From CAWJMD01 sp963843835 (GTDB lineage: Bacteria; Actinomycetota; Actinomycetes; Actinomycetales; CAWJMD01): a DNA stretch of 64,000 bases. Positions 1 through 9,715 of this stretch are shown here, piece after piece (positions within the stretch are counted from its first letter, which is position 1; every line of letters starts with the position of its first letter). Under the pieces are notes generated by a model. That model was given only the letters and a program-made list of their open reading frames with translations. It searched no databases and was not told where the DNA came from. The stretch spans positions 372,001-436,000 of the forward strand of contig CAWJMD010000001.1 in NCBI GenBank assembly GCA_963843835.1, in the 5' to 3' direction. A program made the position numbers and the translations under genes.

Positions 1-276
1 TACAACGGCCTGATGGAGGCCGAGCAGACGCGTGGCCTCTGGCAGTTCCCGGTGCGCACCTCGCGGTCCGAGGCAGGACTCGTCCCGCTGATCAGCTGCA
101 CGCTGACTGGGCCGACGTGCGACTCGTCCGACACGCTCCTCAACGATGCCGACGTGCCCGCCGACATCGAGCTCGGCGACCGTGTCTACATCGGCTCGGC
201 AGGTGCCTACAGCCTCTGCTACGCCTCGTCCTTCAACGGTTTCGACCCGCCAGAGCTCGTCGTCGTGGGTAGATGA
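1..276 (+). CDS. Fold-III PLP-dependent decarboxylase (ornithine/diaminopimelate decarboxylase type), C-terminal fragment
   Basis: The reading frame is open from the first base, so this is the last 91 codons of a gene that starts outside the window. The fragment holds the C-terminal beta-barrel signature of alanine-racemase-fold decarboxylases: GPTCDSSDTL, whose Cys belongs to the active site of the partner subunit in this family, then a stretch of the form (I/L)GDRVYIGSAGAYS and the FNGF block. The GPTCDS(S)D form suits ornithine/lysine/arginine decarboxylases better than DapDC. Substrate cannot be decided from the fragment. The TGA overlaps the ATG of the next gene (ATGA), so the two are probably translationally coupled. 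Confidence 0.85.
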   Translation, partial: YNGLMEAEQTRGLWQFPVRTSRSEAGLVPLISCTLTGPTCDSSDTLLNDADVPADIELGDRVYIGSAGAYSLCYASSFNGFDPPELVVVGR

Positions 277-1145
277 CCCTCGCGGTCCTCGCGGCGTTGG
301 CCTCAGCCGTCTGCTACGGCGTGGCCTCGGTGCTGCAGGCCGTCGGTGCACGGAAGGCGGGTGAGTCCCTCGTCGGGGTCACACGCTCCCTGCCGTACCT
401 GCTGGGCGTCGTGCTCGACGTGATGGGCTTCCTCGTCTCCACCGTCGCCCTCCGTCAGCTGCCCCTCTACGCGGTCCAGGCCGTCGTGGCCTCCAGCGTC
501 GTCGTGACCGCGCTCCTGGCCGTTCCCGTGCTCAAGGTGCGCATGCAGCGCGCCGAGACCCTGGCCGTCGGCGTGGTCGTCGCCGGTCTGGTCCTGCTCG
601 GGCTCTCGTCGTCGGGGGAGGTCGCCCGGACGTCGCCGGCGTGGATCGCCTGGGCAGCTCTCGTCACCGCCTTCCTCGTCGCCGCCATGGGGCGGGTCGC
701 GGTGGCGCGCAACCTCGGTGGTCGCGTGTTCGCCGTGCTGGCGGGACTGGCGTTCGGACTCGTCGGCCTGTCGGTGCGGCTGCTCGAGGCGCCCCCCTCG
801 CTCCTGGGGTGGCTGACGGATCCCGCCACCTACGCGCTCGCGCTCTCCGGCGGCCTGGCGCTGCTCCTCTACGCCGCGACCTTGCAGCGCTGGCGCGTCA
901 CCAGCGCGACGGCCGTCGTCGTCACCTTCGACACGCTGGTGCCCGCGACCATCGGTCTCCTGCTGCTCGGCGACCGCGCTGCTCCCGGACGCGGACTCCT
1001 GGCGGCTGCGGGCTTCGTGCTCGCCGTCGGGGGTGCGGTGGCGCTGTCCCGCCTCGGCGCCGGGCTCGCCCACGACGAGAGGGACGCAGACCCGGATCCG
1101 CCCGTCGCCGCACGTGGCGAGCCCGCAAACGAGCCGGTCGCCTAG
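273..1145 (+). CDS. DMT-superfamily-like integral membrane protein
   Basis: This 290-residue protein is almost entirely hydrophobic, with about nine or ten membrane segments, and a short charged Asp/Pro-rich C-terminal tail. The start region (ASAVCYGVASVLQAVGARKA) and the repeat-like two-half layout resemble drug/metabolite transporter (EamA/NIPA-like) proteins, where the N-terminal helix carries a small-residue and Gln-rich face. No substrate can be inferred. Its ATG overlaps the stop of the upstream decarboxylase by four bases, so the pair may form a polyamine or amine-related operon, but that is only an inference from position. It is followed convergently, three bases later, by a minus-strand gene. 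Confidence 0.75.
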   Translation: MTLAVLAALASAVCYGVASVLQAVGARKAGESLVGVTRSLPYLLGVVLDVMGFLVSTVALRQLPLYAVQAVVASSVVVTALLAVPVLKVRMQRAETLAVGVVVAGLVLLGLSSSGEVARTSPAWIAWAALVTAFLVAAMGRVAVARNLGGRVFAVLAGLAFGLVGLSVRLLEAPPSLLGWLTDPATYALALSGGLALLLYAATLQRWRVTSATAVVVTFDTLVPATIGLLLLGDRAAPGRGLLAAAGFVLAVGGAVALSRLGAGLAHDERDADPDPPVAARGEPANEPVA

Positions 1146-1148
1146 CGA

Positions 1149-1808
1149 TCAGTGCCGTTCGGCGCGCTCGCGCCGCTCGGCGACGGCTTCCTCGTCGTCC
1201 TTGCGGTCGCCCAGCCGCTTCAGCAGCCCCATGCCGGGAACGCCGTCGAGCGCGGCGCGCAGGTCCTCGACCACCTCGAGGATCTGGTGCACGTCGGGGC
1301 CGACCCGGTCGAGCTGCTGCAGCATCGGCAGGACGTCCTCGTCGAGGTGCTCGAGGACGGTCGGCAGACGGTCGACGAGGGACACCGCCGCGTCGACCTC
1401 GCCCGGGCTCAGGCTGTCGACCAGACGGGCTGCGATCGGCGTCCCCTTGCGGGCGATCGGTTCGATCTCGTTGACCAGCTGGTCCGTGCGCTCCATCACC
1501 CCGGTGGCACCGGAGACCGCGCGGTCGGCCCGGGTGACCGTCAGGTCGGTGCGCTCGACCACGGCGACTGCGGAGGCGACCGAGGCGTCGGCGCCGGCGA
1601 TCACCCCGTCCACGCGGTCGAGGGTGGCCTCGGCCCGGTCGAGCAGGCCGTCGACGCGGTCCACGACGCCGGCGATGCGCGTGATGAGGGCCGCCGCCCG
1701 CGGGACGAGGTCGAGTGCCTGCTCGACGCCGTCGACCGCTCCGCTGAGTCCGTCCTTCACGGCAGCGGCGGCTCCGACCAGGTCGGACGGGCTGGGGATG
1801 ATCCTCAT
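1149..1808 (-). CDS. Hypothetical protein with long amphipathic helical repeats
   Basis: The 219-residue product is built from hydrophilic heptad-like helices with recurrent DRVD, ERTD and DRA elements (for example DRVDGLLDRAEATLDRVDG), reminiscent of phasin or apolipoprotein-like coiled helices, but I do not recognise a named family. There is no signal peptide and no clear membrane segment. I chose the ATG at 1808 because GAGGAG lies about five bases before it; an open frame continues upstream, overlapping the neighbouring gene, but looks non-coding there. It lies downstream of the LytR_C gene on the same strand. Function unknown. Confidence 0.7.
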   Translation of the reverse strand: MRIIPSPSDLVGAAAAVKDGLSGAVDGVEQALDLVPRAAALITRIAGVVDRVDGLLDRAEATLDRVDGVIAGADASVASAVAVVERTDLTVTRADRAVSGATGVMERTDQLVNEIEPIARKGTPIAARLVDSLSPGEVDAAVSLVDRLPTVLEHLDEDVLPMLQQLDRVGPDVHQILEVVEDLRAALDGVPGMGLLKRLGDRKDDEEAVAERRERAERH

Positions 1809-1839
1809 CCAGATCTCCTCGGGTTCAGCGCTGCTGGGG

Positions 1840-2592
1840 TCACGGGGTGGTGACCGGCGCAGTCGTCTCCGGCGCGGCCGGGTCGGTGGACTCCTCGACG
1901 GCACCGGACGGGGGGATGCAGCCGGCGGGGCTGGGACCGGGAACCGGGGCCATCGCGGCGGCCGCGGTCTCCTCGTCAGCCATCCGGCGGTAGCCCTGCC
2001 CGATCGACAGCTCGACGATGCGGCCCTCGCGGCCGTCGTCGATGAGCACGGCGCTCACGAACTGTGCGGCCACGGCTTGCGCCTGAAGCACCGAGTCCGG
2101 GCCGTGTCGCACCTGCGCCGACTCGAGCACCTCGATGGTTGTCTCCTCGTTGCCGATCCGGGAGACCGTGAACCCGCGGGCTGTCAGCACCTCCGACACG
2201 GCGTTCGCGAGTCCGCGCACCTCCGTGGCGTTGAGCACCTCCACCGTGGTCTCGCTGGGGAGCGCGGCCACCGGGGTCGGCTCACCGCAGGTCGGCGTGG
2301 CGCCGGCACCGGAGGCCTCGTCATCGAACGGCCACTCCCACCAACCCTGGGACAGTCCGGCCGCACCGATGCCCGCGCCGAGCACCAGCAGCACGAGCAC
2401 GGTGAAGGAGATCGCTTGACGCCGTGCGCGTCTGACCCGCTTCAGCTCCTGGCGGCGCCTGGCCTGGTACCTGGCCTCGTCCTCGGCCGTCCACTCGTCG
2501 GCCTCGTCGTACTCGTCGTCGGCCAGTGGGAGGTCGGCGGCGCCCTCGTCCCACTCGTCGAACCGGTCGTCGAATCGGTCGTCCCTGGCCAC
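1840..2592 (-). CDS. LytR C-terminal domain protein, single-pass membrane
   Basis: A 250-residue protein: an acidic cytoplasmic N-terminus (about 1-55), one membrane segment near residues 60-82 (ISFTVLVLLVLGAGIGAAGL), a linker, then an extracytoplasmic LytR_C domain (about 105-200) beginning TTVEVLNATEVRGLANAVSE and including GFTV-type strands. LytR_C domains occur at the end of LytR-CpsA-Psr enzymes and alone in actinobacterial membrane proteins; a wall-associated role is likely but the substrate is unknown. Start GTG at 2592 has GGAAGGGAG ahead of it. It is 15 bases downstream of the small ParB-like gene and probably co-transcribed with it, an arrangement I recall from other actinobacteria. 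Confidence 0.85.
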   Translation of the reverse strand: MARDDRFDDRFDEWDEGAADLPLADDEYDEADEWTAEDEARYQARRRQELKRVRRARRQAISFTVLVLLVLGAGIGAAGLSQGWWEWPFDDEASGAGATPTCGEPTPVAALPSETTVEVLNATEVRGLANAVSEVLTARGFTVSRIGNEETTIEVLESAQVRHGPDSVLQAQAVAAQFVSAVLIDDGREGRIVELSIGQGYRRMADEETAAAAMAPVPGPSPAGCIPPSGAVEESTDPAAPETTAPVTTP

Positions 2593-2607
2593 GAGCTCCC
2601 TTCCGCC

Positions 2608-2907
2608 TCAGTCGTCCAGCACCAGCACGCGTGCATGCAGGATCGGTCGCTGGTGGAGCGCGGCACGAACGGCCCGGTGCAGGCCGTCCTCGAGATACAT
2701 CTCGCCGCGCCACTGCACCACGTGCGCGAACAGGTCGCCGAAGAACGTGGAGTCCTCCGCCAGTAGGGCATCCAGGTCAAGGGTGCGCTTCGTCGTCGTC
2801 AGGTCGACCAGACGGACCTGGCGGGGGGCCACCTCGGCCCACTGCTTGGGCGTGGTGAGGCCGTGGTCCGGGTACGGGCGTCCCTCGCCGACGGCCTTGA
2901 AGATCAC
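2608..2907 (-). CDS. Small ParB-like/VapB-labelled actinobacterial protein
   Basis: A 99-residue protein of a conserved actinobacterial family often filed as a VapB-family antitoxin. What I see is an N-terminal MIFKAVGEGRPYP block, a central DLDALLAEDSTFF block, and the motif DGLHR at residues 74-78. That resembles the DG-x-HR signature of ParB/sulfiredoxin-type nucleotide-binding domains more than an antitoxin. No toxin gene adjoins it. The start is a GTG at 2907, six bases after a TAGGAT hexamer, so the mRNA is probably leaderless. It heads a two-gene unit with the LytR_C protein. The biochemical role is not known to me. Confidence 0.7.
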   Translation of the reverse strand: MIFKAVGEGRPYPDHGLTTPKQWAEVAPRQVRLVDLTTTKRTLDLDALLAEDSTFFGDLFAHVVQWRGEMYLEDGLHRAVRAALHQRPILHARVLVLDD

Positions 2908-2913
2908 CCGGCC

Positions 2914-2919
2914 ATCCTA
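2914..2919 (-). promoter_or_regulatory. -10 hexamer of a leaderless promoter for the ParB-like gene
   Basis: Read on the minus strand the hexamer is TAGGAT, followed by six bases and then the GTG start at 2907. That spacing puts the transcription start at or beside the start codon. No clear -35 was identified. Confidence 0.5.
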
Positions 2920-2995
2920 GGGGCGGACCCCGCGACGAACCCGGCGTGACTCGCTAGCCTGCTGGGTCACCGACCTCGCCCGACGAGGAGGACCC

Positions 2996-4576
<1,581 letters not shown>

Positions 4577-4581
4577 CGCGA

Positions 4582-4611
4582 AGAGCCCCGGACCGCTCGG
4601 TCCGGGGCTCT
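4582..4611. terminator. Perfect 13-bp inverted repeat terminator
   Basis: AGAGCCCCGGACC pairs perfectly with GGTCCGGGGCTCT around a four-base loop. It lies between the end of the HerA-like gene and the 3' end of the convergent tRNA-Ser, so it can serve both strands. There is no U tract, as is usual in high-GC actinobacteria. Confidence 0.8.
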
Positions 4612-4618
4612 GTGCGCC

Positions 4619-4706
4619 TGGCGGAGGATAGGGGATTTGAACCCCTGAGGGGTTTCCCCCAACACGCTTTCCAAGCGTGCGCCCTAGGCCACTAGGCGAA
4701 TCCTCC
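4619..4706 (-). tRNA. tRNA-Ser(GGA)
   Basis: On the minus strand the molecule begins GGAGGAT, pairs with ATCCTCC at the 3' end, has a G discriminator and an encoded CCA (4619-4621). The anticodon loop TTGGAAA gives anticodon GGA for serine codons UCC/UCU. A long variable arm (class II) with a G-run/C-run stem and the T-loop TTCAAAT are present. It runs convergently with the HerA-like gene and divergently from SRP RNA. Confidence 0.96.
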
Positions 4707-4795
4707 GCCGACGAGACTACTAGAGGCACCGGGGTGCCTCGCACCGTCCCGCAGCCGGTTCATGGCGCCCCGGACCGGCCGCTACAGTGGACGCC

Positions 4796-4884
4796 GACCC
4801 CTCGTGCGGCGTCATCCCGCTGAACTCCCCCAGGGCCGGAAGGCAGCAAGGGTAGGTGGGCCCTGGCGGGTGCACGAGGGGTCC
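4796..4884 (+). ncRNA. ffs: Signal recognition particle RNA, small bacterial type (4.5S)
   Basis: The ends GACCCCTCGTGC and GCACGAGGGGTC pair to close one long hairpin. The apical part holds the conserved SRP domain IV sequence around GGCCGGAAGGCAGCAAGGG, the Ffh-binding region with a GGAA tetraloop. The RNA joins Ffh to target membrane proteins co-translationally. It ends with a short T run (CCTTT) and lies just upstream of dnaX, a common actinobacterial arrangement. The exact 5' end is uncertain by a few bases. Confidence 0.93.
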
Positions 4885-5043
4885 TTTCTCGCTCTGGCGG
4901 GTTCTGGTTCGAGAGAGATGGGTCTTCGACGACGTCACCGTGCTGCGCACGGACCTGCGGCCCGCGGCGAAGACCGGTCTCGTCGTCGACGCGGCGGCCG
5001 CCCCCGGGGTGGAGGGTGGCTGCCCGTCGTCGGTCGTCCCGGC

Positions 5044-5049
5044 TACTGT
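5044..5049 (+). promoter_or_regulatory. -10 hexamer (TACTGT) of a leaderless promoter for dnaX
   Basis: TACTGT is followed by six bases and the GTG start codon of dnaX at 5056, with no Shine-Dalgarno sequence. The spacing predicts transcription starting at the start codon. Confidence 0.5.
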
Positions 5050-5055
5050 GCCGGG

Positions 5056-7194
5056 GTGTCGACAGCGCTGTACCGCCGCTACCGCCCGGAGTCGTTCGCC
5101 CAGGTCATCGGGCAGGAACACGTCACCGGTCCGCTGAGCCAGGCACTGCGGTCGGGCAGGGTCAACCACGCCTACCTCTTCAGCGGTCCGCGCGGCTGTG
5201 GCAAGACGACGTCGGCGCGCATCCTCGCCCGCTGCCTCAACTGCGCCGAGGGGCCGACGCCGACCCCCTGCGGCACCTGTGACTCGTGCCGCGAGCTCGC
5301 CCGCGGCGGGTCCGGCAGCCTCGACGTGGTCGAGATCGACGCCGCCAGCCACGGCGGTGTGGACGATGCCCGCGAGCTGCGTGAGCGCGCGACGATGGCG
5401 CCGGTGCGGGACCGGTTCAAGGTCTACGTGATCGACGAGGCCCACATGGTCTCGAACCAGGGCTTCAACGCGCTGCTCAAGCTGGTCGAGGAGCCGCCTG
5501 AGCACGTGAAGTTCGTGTTCGCCACGACCGAGCCGGACAAGGTGCTGCAGACCATCCGGTCGCGCACGCACCACTACTCCTTCCGGCTCGTCCCGCCGGA
5601 CACGCTGGTCTCCTACCTGGCCGGGCTCTGCGAGGAGGAGCAGGTGCAGGTCGGCAAGGGCGTGCTGCCGCTGGTCGTGAGGGCAGGGGCGGGCTCGGTG
5701 CGCGACTCGCTGTCGGTGCTCGACCAGCTGATCGGCGGCGCCGGCCCCGACGGGGTCGACTACGCGAGGGCCCTCGCCCTGCTGGGCTACACCGACTCGT
5801 CGATGCTCGACGACGTGGTCGGCGCGCTCGGCTCGGGCGACGGCGCGGCCCTCTTCTCCGTCGTGGACCGTGTGGTCGAGTCGGGCCACGACCCCAAGCG
5901 CTTCGTCGAGGACCTGCTGGAGCGCCTGCGCGACCTCATCGTGCTGCAGGCGATGGGGCAGGCCGCCGAGGGTGTGCTCCGCGCCGTCCCGCCGGACCAG
6001 ATGGAGCGGATGCGCACGCAGAGCACCTACCTCGGGCCGGCGGACCTCTCGCGCGCCGCCGACGTCACGAACGCCGCCCTCAACGAGATGGTCGGCGCCT
6101 CCAGTCCGCGGATGCACCTCGAGCTGCTCTGTGCCCGGCTGCTGCTGCCCGGCGCCGACTCGGGGGACCGTGGCCTGGGTGCCCGGCTGGACCGGATCGA
6201 GCGTCGCCTCGCGGTCGGTGGTCAGGTCTCCGAGCGGGTCTCCTCGCAGACTGCTGCAGCGGCGGAGGCCCCCCGCGAGGTCGAGCGCCCGGCCCCCCCG
6301 CCGGAGCAGCAGGCTCCCCCGCAGCAGGTTCCGGCCCAGGAGGGCGCAGCCCGGCCGACGGCTCCCCCGGCGCACGCCCAGCCCGAGGAGGCCGCCACTC
6401 GGCCACAGCCCCCGCAGAGCCAGCCCCCCCAGCACGATCACCCGACGCAGGAGATCCCGCGCCCCGCCCCGGACGGGGTGGGAGCGGTCGACACCGAGGC
6501 GCTGCGGCGGATGTGGCCCGACGTGCTGCGCCAGGTCCAGGGCATGCGGCGCTCGACGTGGATGATCATCAGCGCGAACGCGCAGGTCCACCGGCTCGCG
6601 GACGGCGTGCTCGAGCTTGCCTTTTCCAACCAGGGCACGGCCCGGGGCTTCGGTGCCGGGCAGCACCCCGACGTCGTGGCAGCCGCCGTGGCCGAGCTGC
6701 TGGGCATCACGGTGCGCGTCCAGGCGACCGCCGAGTCGGGGCCGGACGCCACCACGTCGCCGGAGTCGCGGTCCTCATCGTCCTCGCCATCGGCGGCGGA
6801 CGGATGGGGTCCGGCTCCACCGGCCGAGAAGGCTCCCGGTGGGCCGCCCGAGCAGCCGGCCGCCGGGCACCGGCCTGACGGCCGGCCCAGTGACGACCGG
6901 CCCAGTGACGACCAGCCCAGTGATGACCGGCCCAGTGATGACCGGCCCAGGGACGACGACTGGTCGGGCCCTCCGCCCGCACCCGGTGACGTCGACGTGA
7001 GCCAGGCCCGGGAGAGCCGCGCCAGCCGGATGAGCCGCGCGGAGCAGGTCACGCGTCCGGCGAGCACGGTCGCCCCCGAGGACGACACGGTCAGCGACGA
7101 CGACCCCGACGCCGAGGACTCCGGCATGGTCGGCCCGTCCGTGGTGCAGGAGCTGTTGGGCGGGCGCGTGATCGACGCCCCGCCGGGTCGTTGA
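5056..7194 (+). CDS. dnaX: DNA polymerase III subunit tau/gamma
   Basis: The 712-residue clamp-loader ATPase starts VSTALYRRYRPESF, the conserved DnaX N-terminus, which fixes the GTG at 5056. An open frame runs upstream through the SRP RNA but has no DnaX features. Walker A is GPRGCGKTT (44-52), a zinc module has Cys 60, 63, 72, 75 and 78, and the DEAH box is in VIDEAHMVS. After the AAA+ and collar region (to about 370) comes a long Pro/Glu/Ala-rich linker, a conserved block near 475-550 (IDTEALRRMWPDVL-like), and a C-terminal low-complexity acidic tail with five PSDD-type repeats. I saw no programmed-frameshift slippery run. It is followed by recR, as is usual. Confidence 0.95.
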   Translation: MSTALYRRYRPESFAQVIGQEHVTGPLSQALRSGRVNHAYLFSGPRGCGKTTSARILARCLNCAEGPTPTPCGTCDSCRELARGGSGSLDVVEIDAASHGGVDDARELRERATMAPVRDRFKVYVIDEAHMVSNQGFNALLKLVEEPPEHVKFVFATTEPDKVLQTIRSRTHHYSFRLVPPDTLVSYLAGLCEEEQVQVGKGVLPLVVRAGAGSVRDSLSVLDQLIGGAGPDGVDYARALALLGYTDSSMLDDVVGALGSGDGAALFSVVDRVVESGHDPKRFVEDLLERLRDLIVLQAMGQAAEGVLRAVPPDQMERMRTQSTYLGPADLSRAADVTNAALNEMVGASSPRMHLELLCARLLLPGADSGDRGLGARLDRIERRLAVGGQVSERVSSQTAAAAEAPREVERPAPPPEQQAPPQQVPAQEGAARPTAPPAHAQPEEAATRPQPPQSQPPQHDHPTQEIPRPAPDGVGAVDTEALRRMWPDVLRQVQGMRRSTWMIISANAQVHRLADGVLELAFSNQGTARGFGAGQHPDVVAAAVAELLGITVRVQATAESGPDATTSPESRSSSSSPSAADGWGPAPPAEKAPGGPPEQPAAGHRPDGRPSDDRPSDDQPSDDRPSDDRPRDDDWSGPPPAPGDVDVSQARESRASRMSRAEQVTRPASTVAPEDDTVSDDDPDAEDSGMVGPSVVQELLGGRVIDAPPGR
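6883..6957 (+). repeat. Five tandem copies of a 15-bp unit inside dnaX
   Basis: The unit CGGCCCAGTGACGAC is repeated five times with a few substitutions (6883, 6898, 6913, 6928, 6943). Each unit encodes the five-residue repeat RPSDD or a variant, in the disordered C-terminal tail. Whole-codon units mean copy-number change would keep the frame. Confidence 0.9.
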
Positions 7195-7267
7195 CGACGG
7201 TGCGTGACGACCGGCCACCGACCGGGTGCGCTCGGCCCGGCGACGTGGCGCGACGCCTGCGGACGGT

Positions 7268-7273
7268 TAGGCT
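7268..7273 (+). promoter_or_regulatory. -10 hexamer (TAGGCT) of a leaderless promoter for recR
   Basis: TAGGCT is followed by six bases and GTG at 7280. RecR could thus be expressed independently of dnaX. Confidence 0.55.
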
Positions 7274-7279
7274 CACGGG

Positions 7280-7879
7280 GTGTACGAGGGCGCGGTCCAG
7301 GACCTGATCGACGAGCTCGGGCGTCTGCCCGGGGTCGGTCCCAAGAGTGCCCAACGCATCGCGTTCTTCCTCCTGCAGTCCGACGAGGGCGACGTGCAGC
7401 GCCTGGTCGCGGCACTGACCGAGGTCAAGTCGCGGGTGAAGTTCTGCAGCATCTGCGGGAACGTCGCCGAGGACACCGAGTGCCGCATCTGCCGCGACCC
7501 CCGCCGGGACCCCGCACTGATCTGCGTCGTCGAGGAGTCGAAGGACGTCGTCGCGATCGAGCGGACCCGCGAGTTCCGCGGCCGGTACCACGTCCTCGGC
7601 GGGGCGATCAGCCCGATCGACGGCATCGGGCCCGACGACCTGCGCATCCGCGAGCTGATGACCCGCCTGGCCGACGGCGTCGTCACCGAGATCATCATCG
7701 CGACGGACCCGAACCTCGAGGGGGAGGCGACCGCGTCGTTCCTGGCGCGGCTGCTGAAGCCCATGGGCCTGCGCGTGACACGCCTGGCGTCCGGTCTCCC
7801 CGTCGGGGGCGACCTGGAGTACGCCGACGAGGTCACACTGGGCCGGGCCTTCGAGGGCCGCCGGCTGCTGGACGTCTGA
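7280..7879 (+). CDS. recR: Recombination mediator protein RecR
   Basis: The 199-residue protein has the full RecR order: an N-terminal helix-hairpin-helix GRLPGVGPKSAQRIA (about 13-27), a four-Cys zinc finger (Cys in FCSICGN and ECRICRD, about 53-73), then a Toprim domain with ICVVEESKDV and the ATDPNLEGEATA block. It works in the cytosol with RecO to load RecA on single-stranded gaps. The length matches the family. The GTG start follows a -10-like TAGGCT with no ribosome binding site. dnaX is 85 bases upstream and a DUF5063 gene is 24 bases downstream. Confidence 0.96.
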   Translation: MYEGAVQDLIDELGRLPGVGPKSAQRIAFFLLQSDEGDVQRLVAALTEVKSRVKFCSICGNVAEDTECRICRDPRRDPALICVVEESKDVVAIERTREFRGRYHVLGGAISPIDGIGPDDLRIRELMTRLADGVVTEIIIATDPNLEGEATASFLARLLKPMGLRVTRLASGLPVGGDLEYADEVTLGRAFEGRRLLDV

Positions 7880-7903
7880 CAGGACCCACCCCAGGGAGAG
7901 CCC

Positions 7904-8518
7904 ATGAGCGACAAGAAAGCGACCCGCGCAACGGATCCATCGCACGAGGCCACTCCGGGCGTGGACGGCCCCACGATGGAGGCGCTCGCTCACGACACCG
8001 CACGGGAGGCAGCGGGCTACCTGGACGCGGTCACCGAGGTGGCTGCCGGCACCCAGCCGGAGACAGCCCTCCCGGTGCTGCTGCTCGCGGTGTCGCAGGT
8101 CCTCCAGACCGGCGCGCGGCTGGGCGCCATCCTCGATGTGCTGCCGGAGGAGAAGTTCGAGCCGGACCCCGGTCCGGACGCCGACGTCGAGCCGGTCCGG
8201 TCGGGCCTGGCGAACCTCCTCGAGGGGTTGGACGAGTACGCCGACGTCGTCGACCCGTTGACCGACCCCGAGGCCGCCCGCGGGATGCTCTCGGACGACC
8301 TCGCTGACGTCGCCGCCGCCCTGGCGCACGGCCTGAGGCACTACGAGCAGGGCCAGCTGGTCGAGGCGCTGTGGTGGTGGCAGTTCTCGTACCTGTCGTC
8401 CTGGGGCGACCGCGCGGCCAGCGCCCTGCGCGTGCTGCTGTCGGTCCTGGCTCATCTGCGGCTCGACGCGGACGACGAGGTCGTGGCCGAGGCGCAGTTC
8501 GAGGCCCTCCACACCTGA
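7904..8518 (+). CDS. DUF5063 domain protein
   Basis: A 204-residue acidic cytosolic protein with an all-helical look and the WWWQFSYLSSWGDRAASALRVL block near its end, typical of DUF5063. The family commonly follows recR in actinobacteria; a link to RecFOR repair is only suggested by this neighbourhood. ATG at 7904 has GGGAGAG about seven bases upstream, so it has its own ribosome binding site and is probably co-transcribed with recR. No catalytic motif is visible. Confidence 0.85.
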   Translation: MSDKKATRATDPSHEATPGVDGPTMEALAHDTAREAAGYLDAVTEVAAGTQPETALPVLLLAVSQVLQTGARLGAILDVLPEEKFEPDPGPDADVEPVRSGLANLLEGLDEYADVVDPLTDPEAARGMLSDDLADVAAALAHGLRHYEQGQLVEALWWWQFSYLSSWGDRAASALRVLLSVLAHLRLDADDEVVAEAQFEALHT

Positions 8519-8554
8519 ACCTGACCGTCGCCAGCGGGCGAGGTCCTGGCGGGT

Positions 8555-9715
8555 TCAGGCGATCCGCGTGCCCCGCGCCAGACGCCCGACGGGCGTGACC
8601 AGGCGGCGGACGGTGAGCCAGAACCCGAGCGCTCCCAGCCCCACGTCGATGACGAGCCCGTAGGGCCACACGAGTCCGTCCACCTGGTCCGACTCGACGA
8701 ACATCCCCGTCGAGCCGTAGTCGATGGAGGCGTAGCACTCGTTGACGGGCTCCTGGGCGCCACGCTGCGCCAGCGCCGCGCCGTAGGCGATGGCCGCCAG
8801 CACGTCCTCGTCGCCGTCCGAGGCGGGCGCCGCGTCCGCGACGACCACGTAGGGGTTGGCGGCCAGCAGCCACCAGGTGTACTCGGTGTGCGCTCGCTCG
8901 CGGTCCTGCTCCGACCGCGTGCACTCGGAGGTGGGGACGGGGAAGGGCGTGAGGGGGTCGACGCCGTTCACGGGGTCGCTCAGCACCTCCACCCGGTCCG
9001 TGGTGGTGACGAGCGGGTAGGACACCCCGAAGAAGATCAGCGTGCCGATGCACAAGAACGCCACCGTCAGGTACGTCATCACCGCCGACGAGGCGGGCCG
9101 CGCTGTCACCGCTGACCAGCCGAGGGCCATCGCGCAGACCGCGAGCAGGATCACGGCCAGCATCACGACGGTCGTGATGGCGCGCAGCACCGACGTGCCG
9201 CCCGGCACCATCGCCACGAGGAGGAACGGCACACCTGTGGCCAGGAAGACGAGCGCCGTGGCCCACGCGGCGAGCAGCTTGCCGGTCGCGATCTCGAGGG
9301 GTGTCAGCAGCGTCATCTGCAGCGGCGCCAGGGTGCCCGCGGTGCGGTCGCCGTTCACGCTGGTCGAGCTGAGTGCGGGCGCGACCAGCAGGCCCAGTGT
9401 CAGCACGAGGAACGCGATGGCGCCGAACAGGAAGCGACCCGATTCCTGGTCGAAGCCGGCTGCGAGCATCGTCAGCCCCGAGATCACAGCCACTGTGACG
9501 AAGAAGAGCCCGAGCATCAGCTGCCAGCGACTCGACCGGACGCGTTGCCGCAGCTCGAGTCTCACGACAGTCCGCACGGCCGAGGGGCTCAGCGACCAGG
9601 TGCCGCGACGGGTGTCCGGGCGCCTCGGCTCGTCGGCGGCCAGCGTCGTGGGCGTGCTCCAGGCGGCTGGTGGCTGCTGTCCGGACGGTTCCGGCTGGGA
9701 GGGGGTGGTGGTCAT
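8555..9715 (-). CDS. ABC-2 type transporter permease
   Basis: The 386-residue protein has a Pro-rich cytosolic N-terminus (1-45) followed by six predicted membrane segments, the first after RLELRQRVRSSRWQLMLGLF and the next cluster from about 110 to 250, with a large extracytoplasmic loop between about 250 and 345. This is the layout of ABC-2/NatB-like permeases. The ATG at 9715 overlaps the TGA of the ATPase gene upstream by four bases (ATGA), so the two are coupled and form one exporter. The cargo is unknown. Confidence 0.88.
   Translation of the reverse strand: MTTTPSQPEPSGQQPPAAWSTPTTLAADEPRRPDTRRGTWSLSPSAVRTVVRLELRQRVRSSRWQLMLGLFFVTVAVISGLTMLAAGFDQESGRFLFGAIAFLVLTLGLLVAPALSSTSVNGDRTAGTLAPLQMTLLTPLEIATGKLLAAWATALVFLATGVPFLLVAMVPGGTSVLRAITTVVMLAVILLAVCAMALGWSAVTARPASSAVMTYLTVAFLCIGTLIFFGVSYPLVTTTDRVEVLSDPVNGVDPLTPFPVPTSECTRSEQDRERAHTEYTWWLLAANPYVVVADAAPASDGDEDVLAAIAYGAALAQRGAQEPVNECYASIDYGSTGMFVESDQVDGLVWPYGLVIDVGLGALGFWLTVRRLVTPVGRLARGTRIA

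Noticed and set aside
2608..2907. VapBC-type toxin-antitoxin module
   Set aside because: No PIN-domain toxin gene is adjacent on either side and the protein has a ParB-like motif rather than an antitoxin DNA-binding fold.
4762..5055. Open frame continuing upstream of dnaX through the SRP RNA
   Set aside because: The translation has no DnaX features, it overlaps a structured RNA, and the conserved DnaX N-terminus begins at the GTG at 5056.
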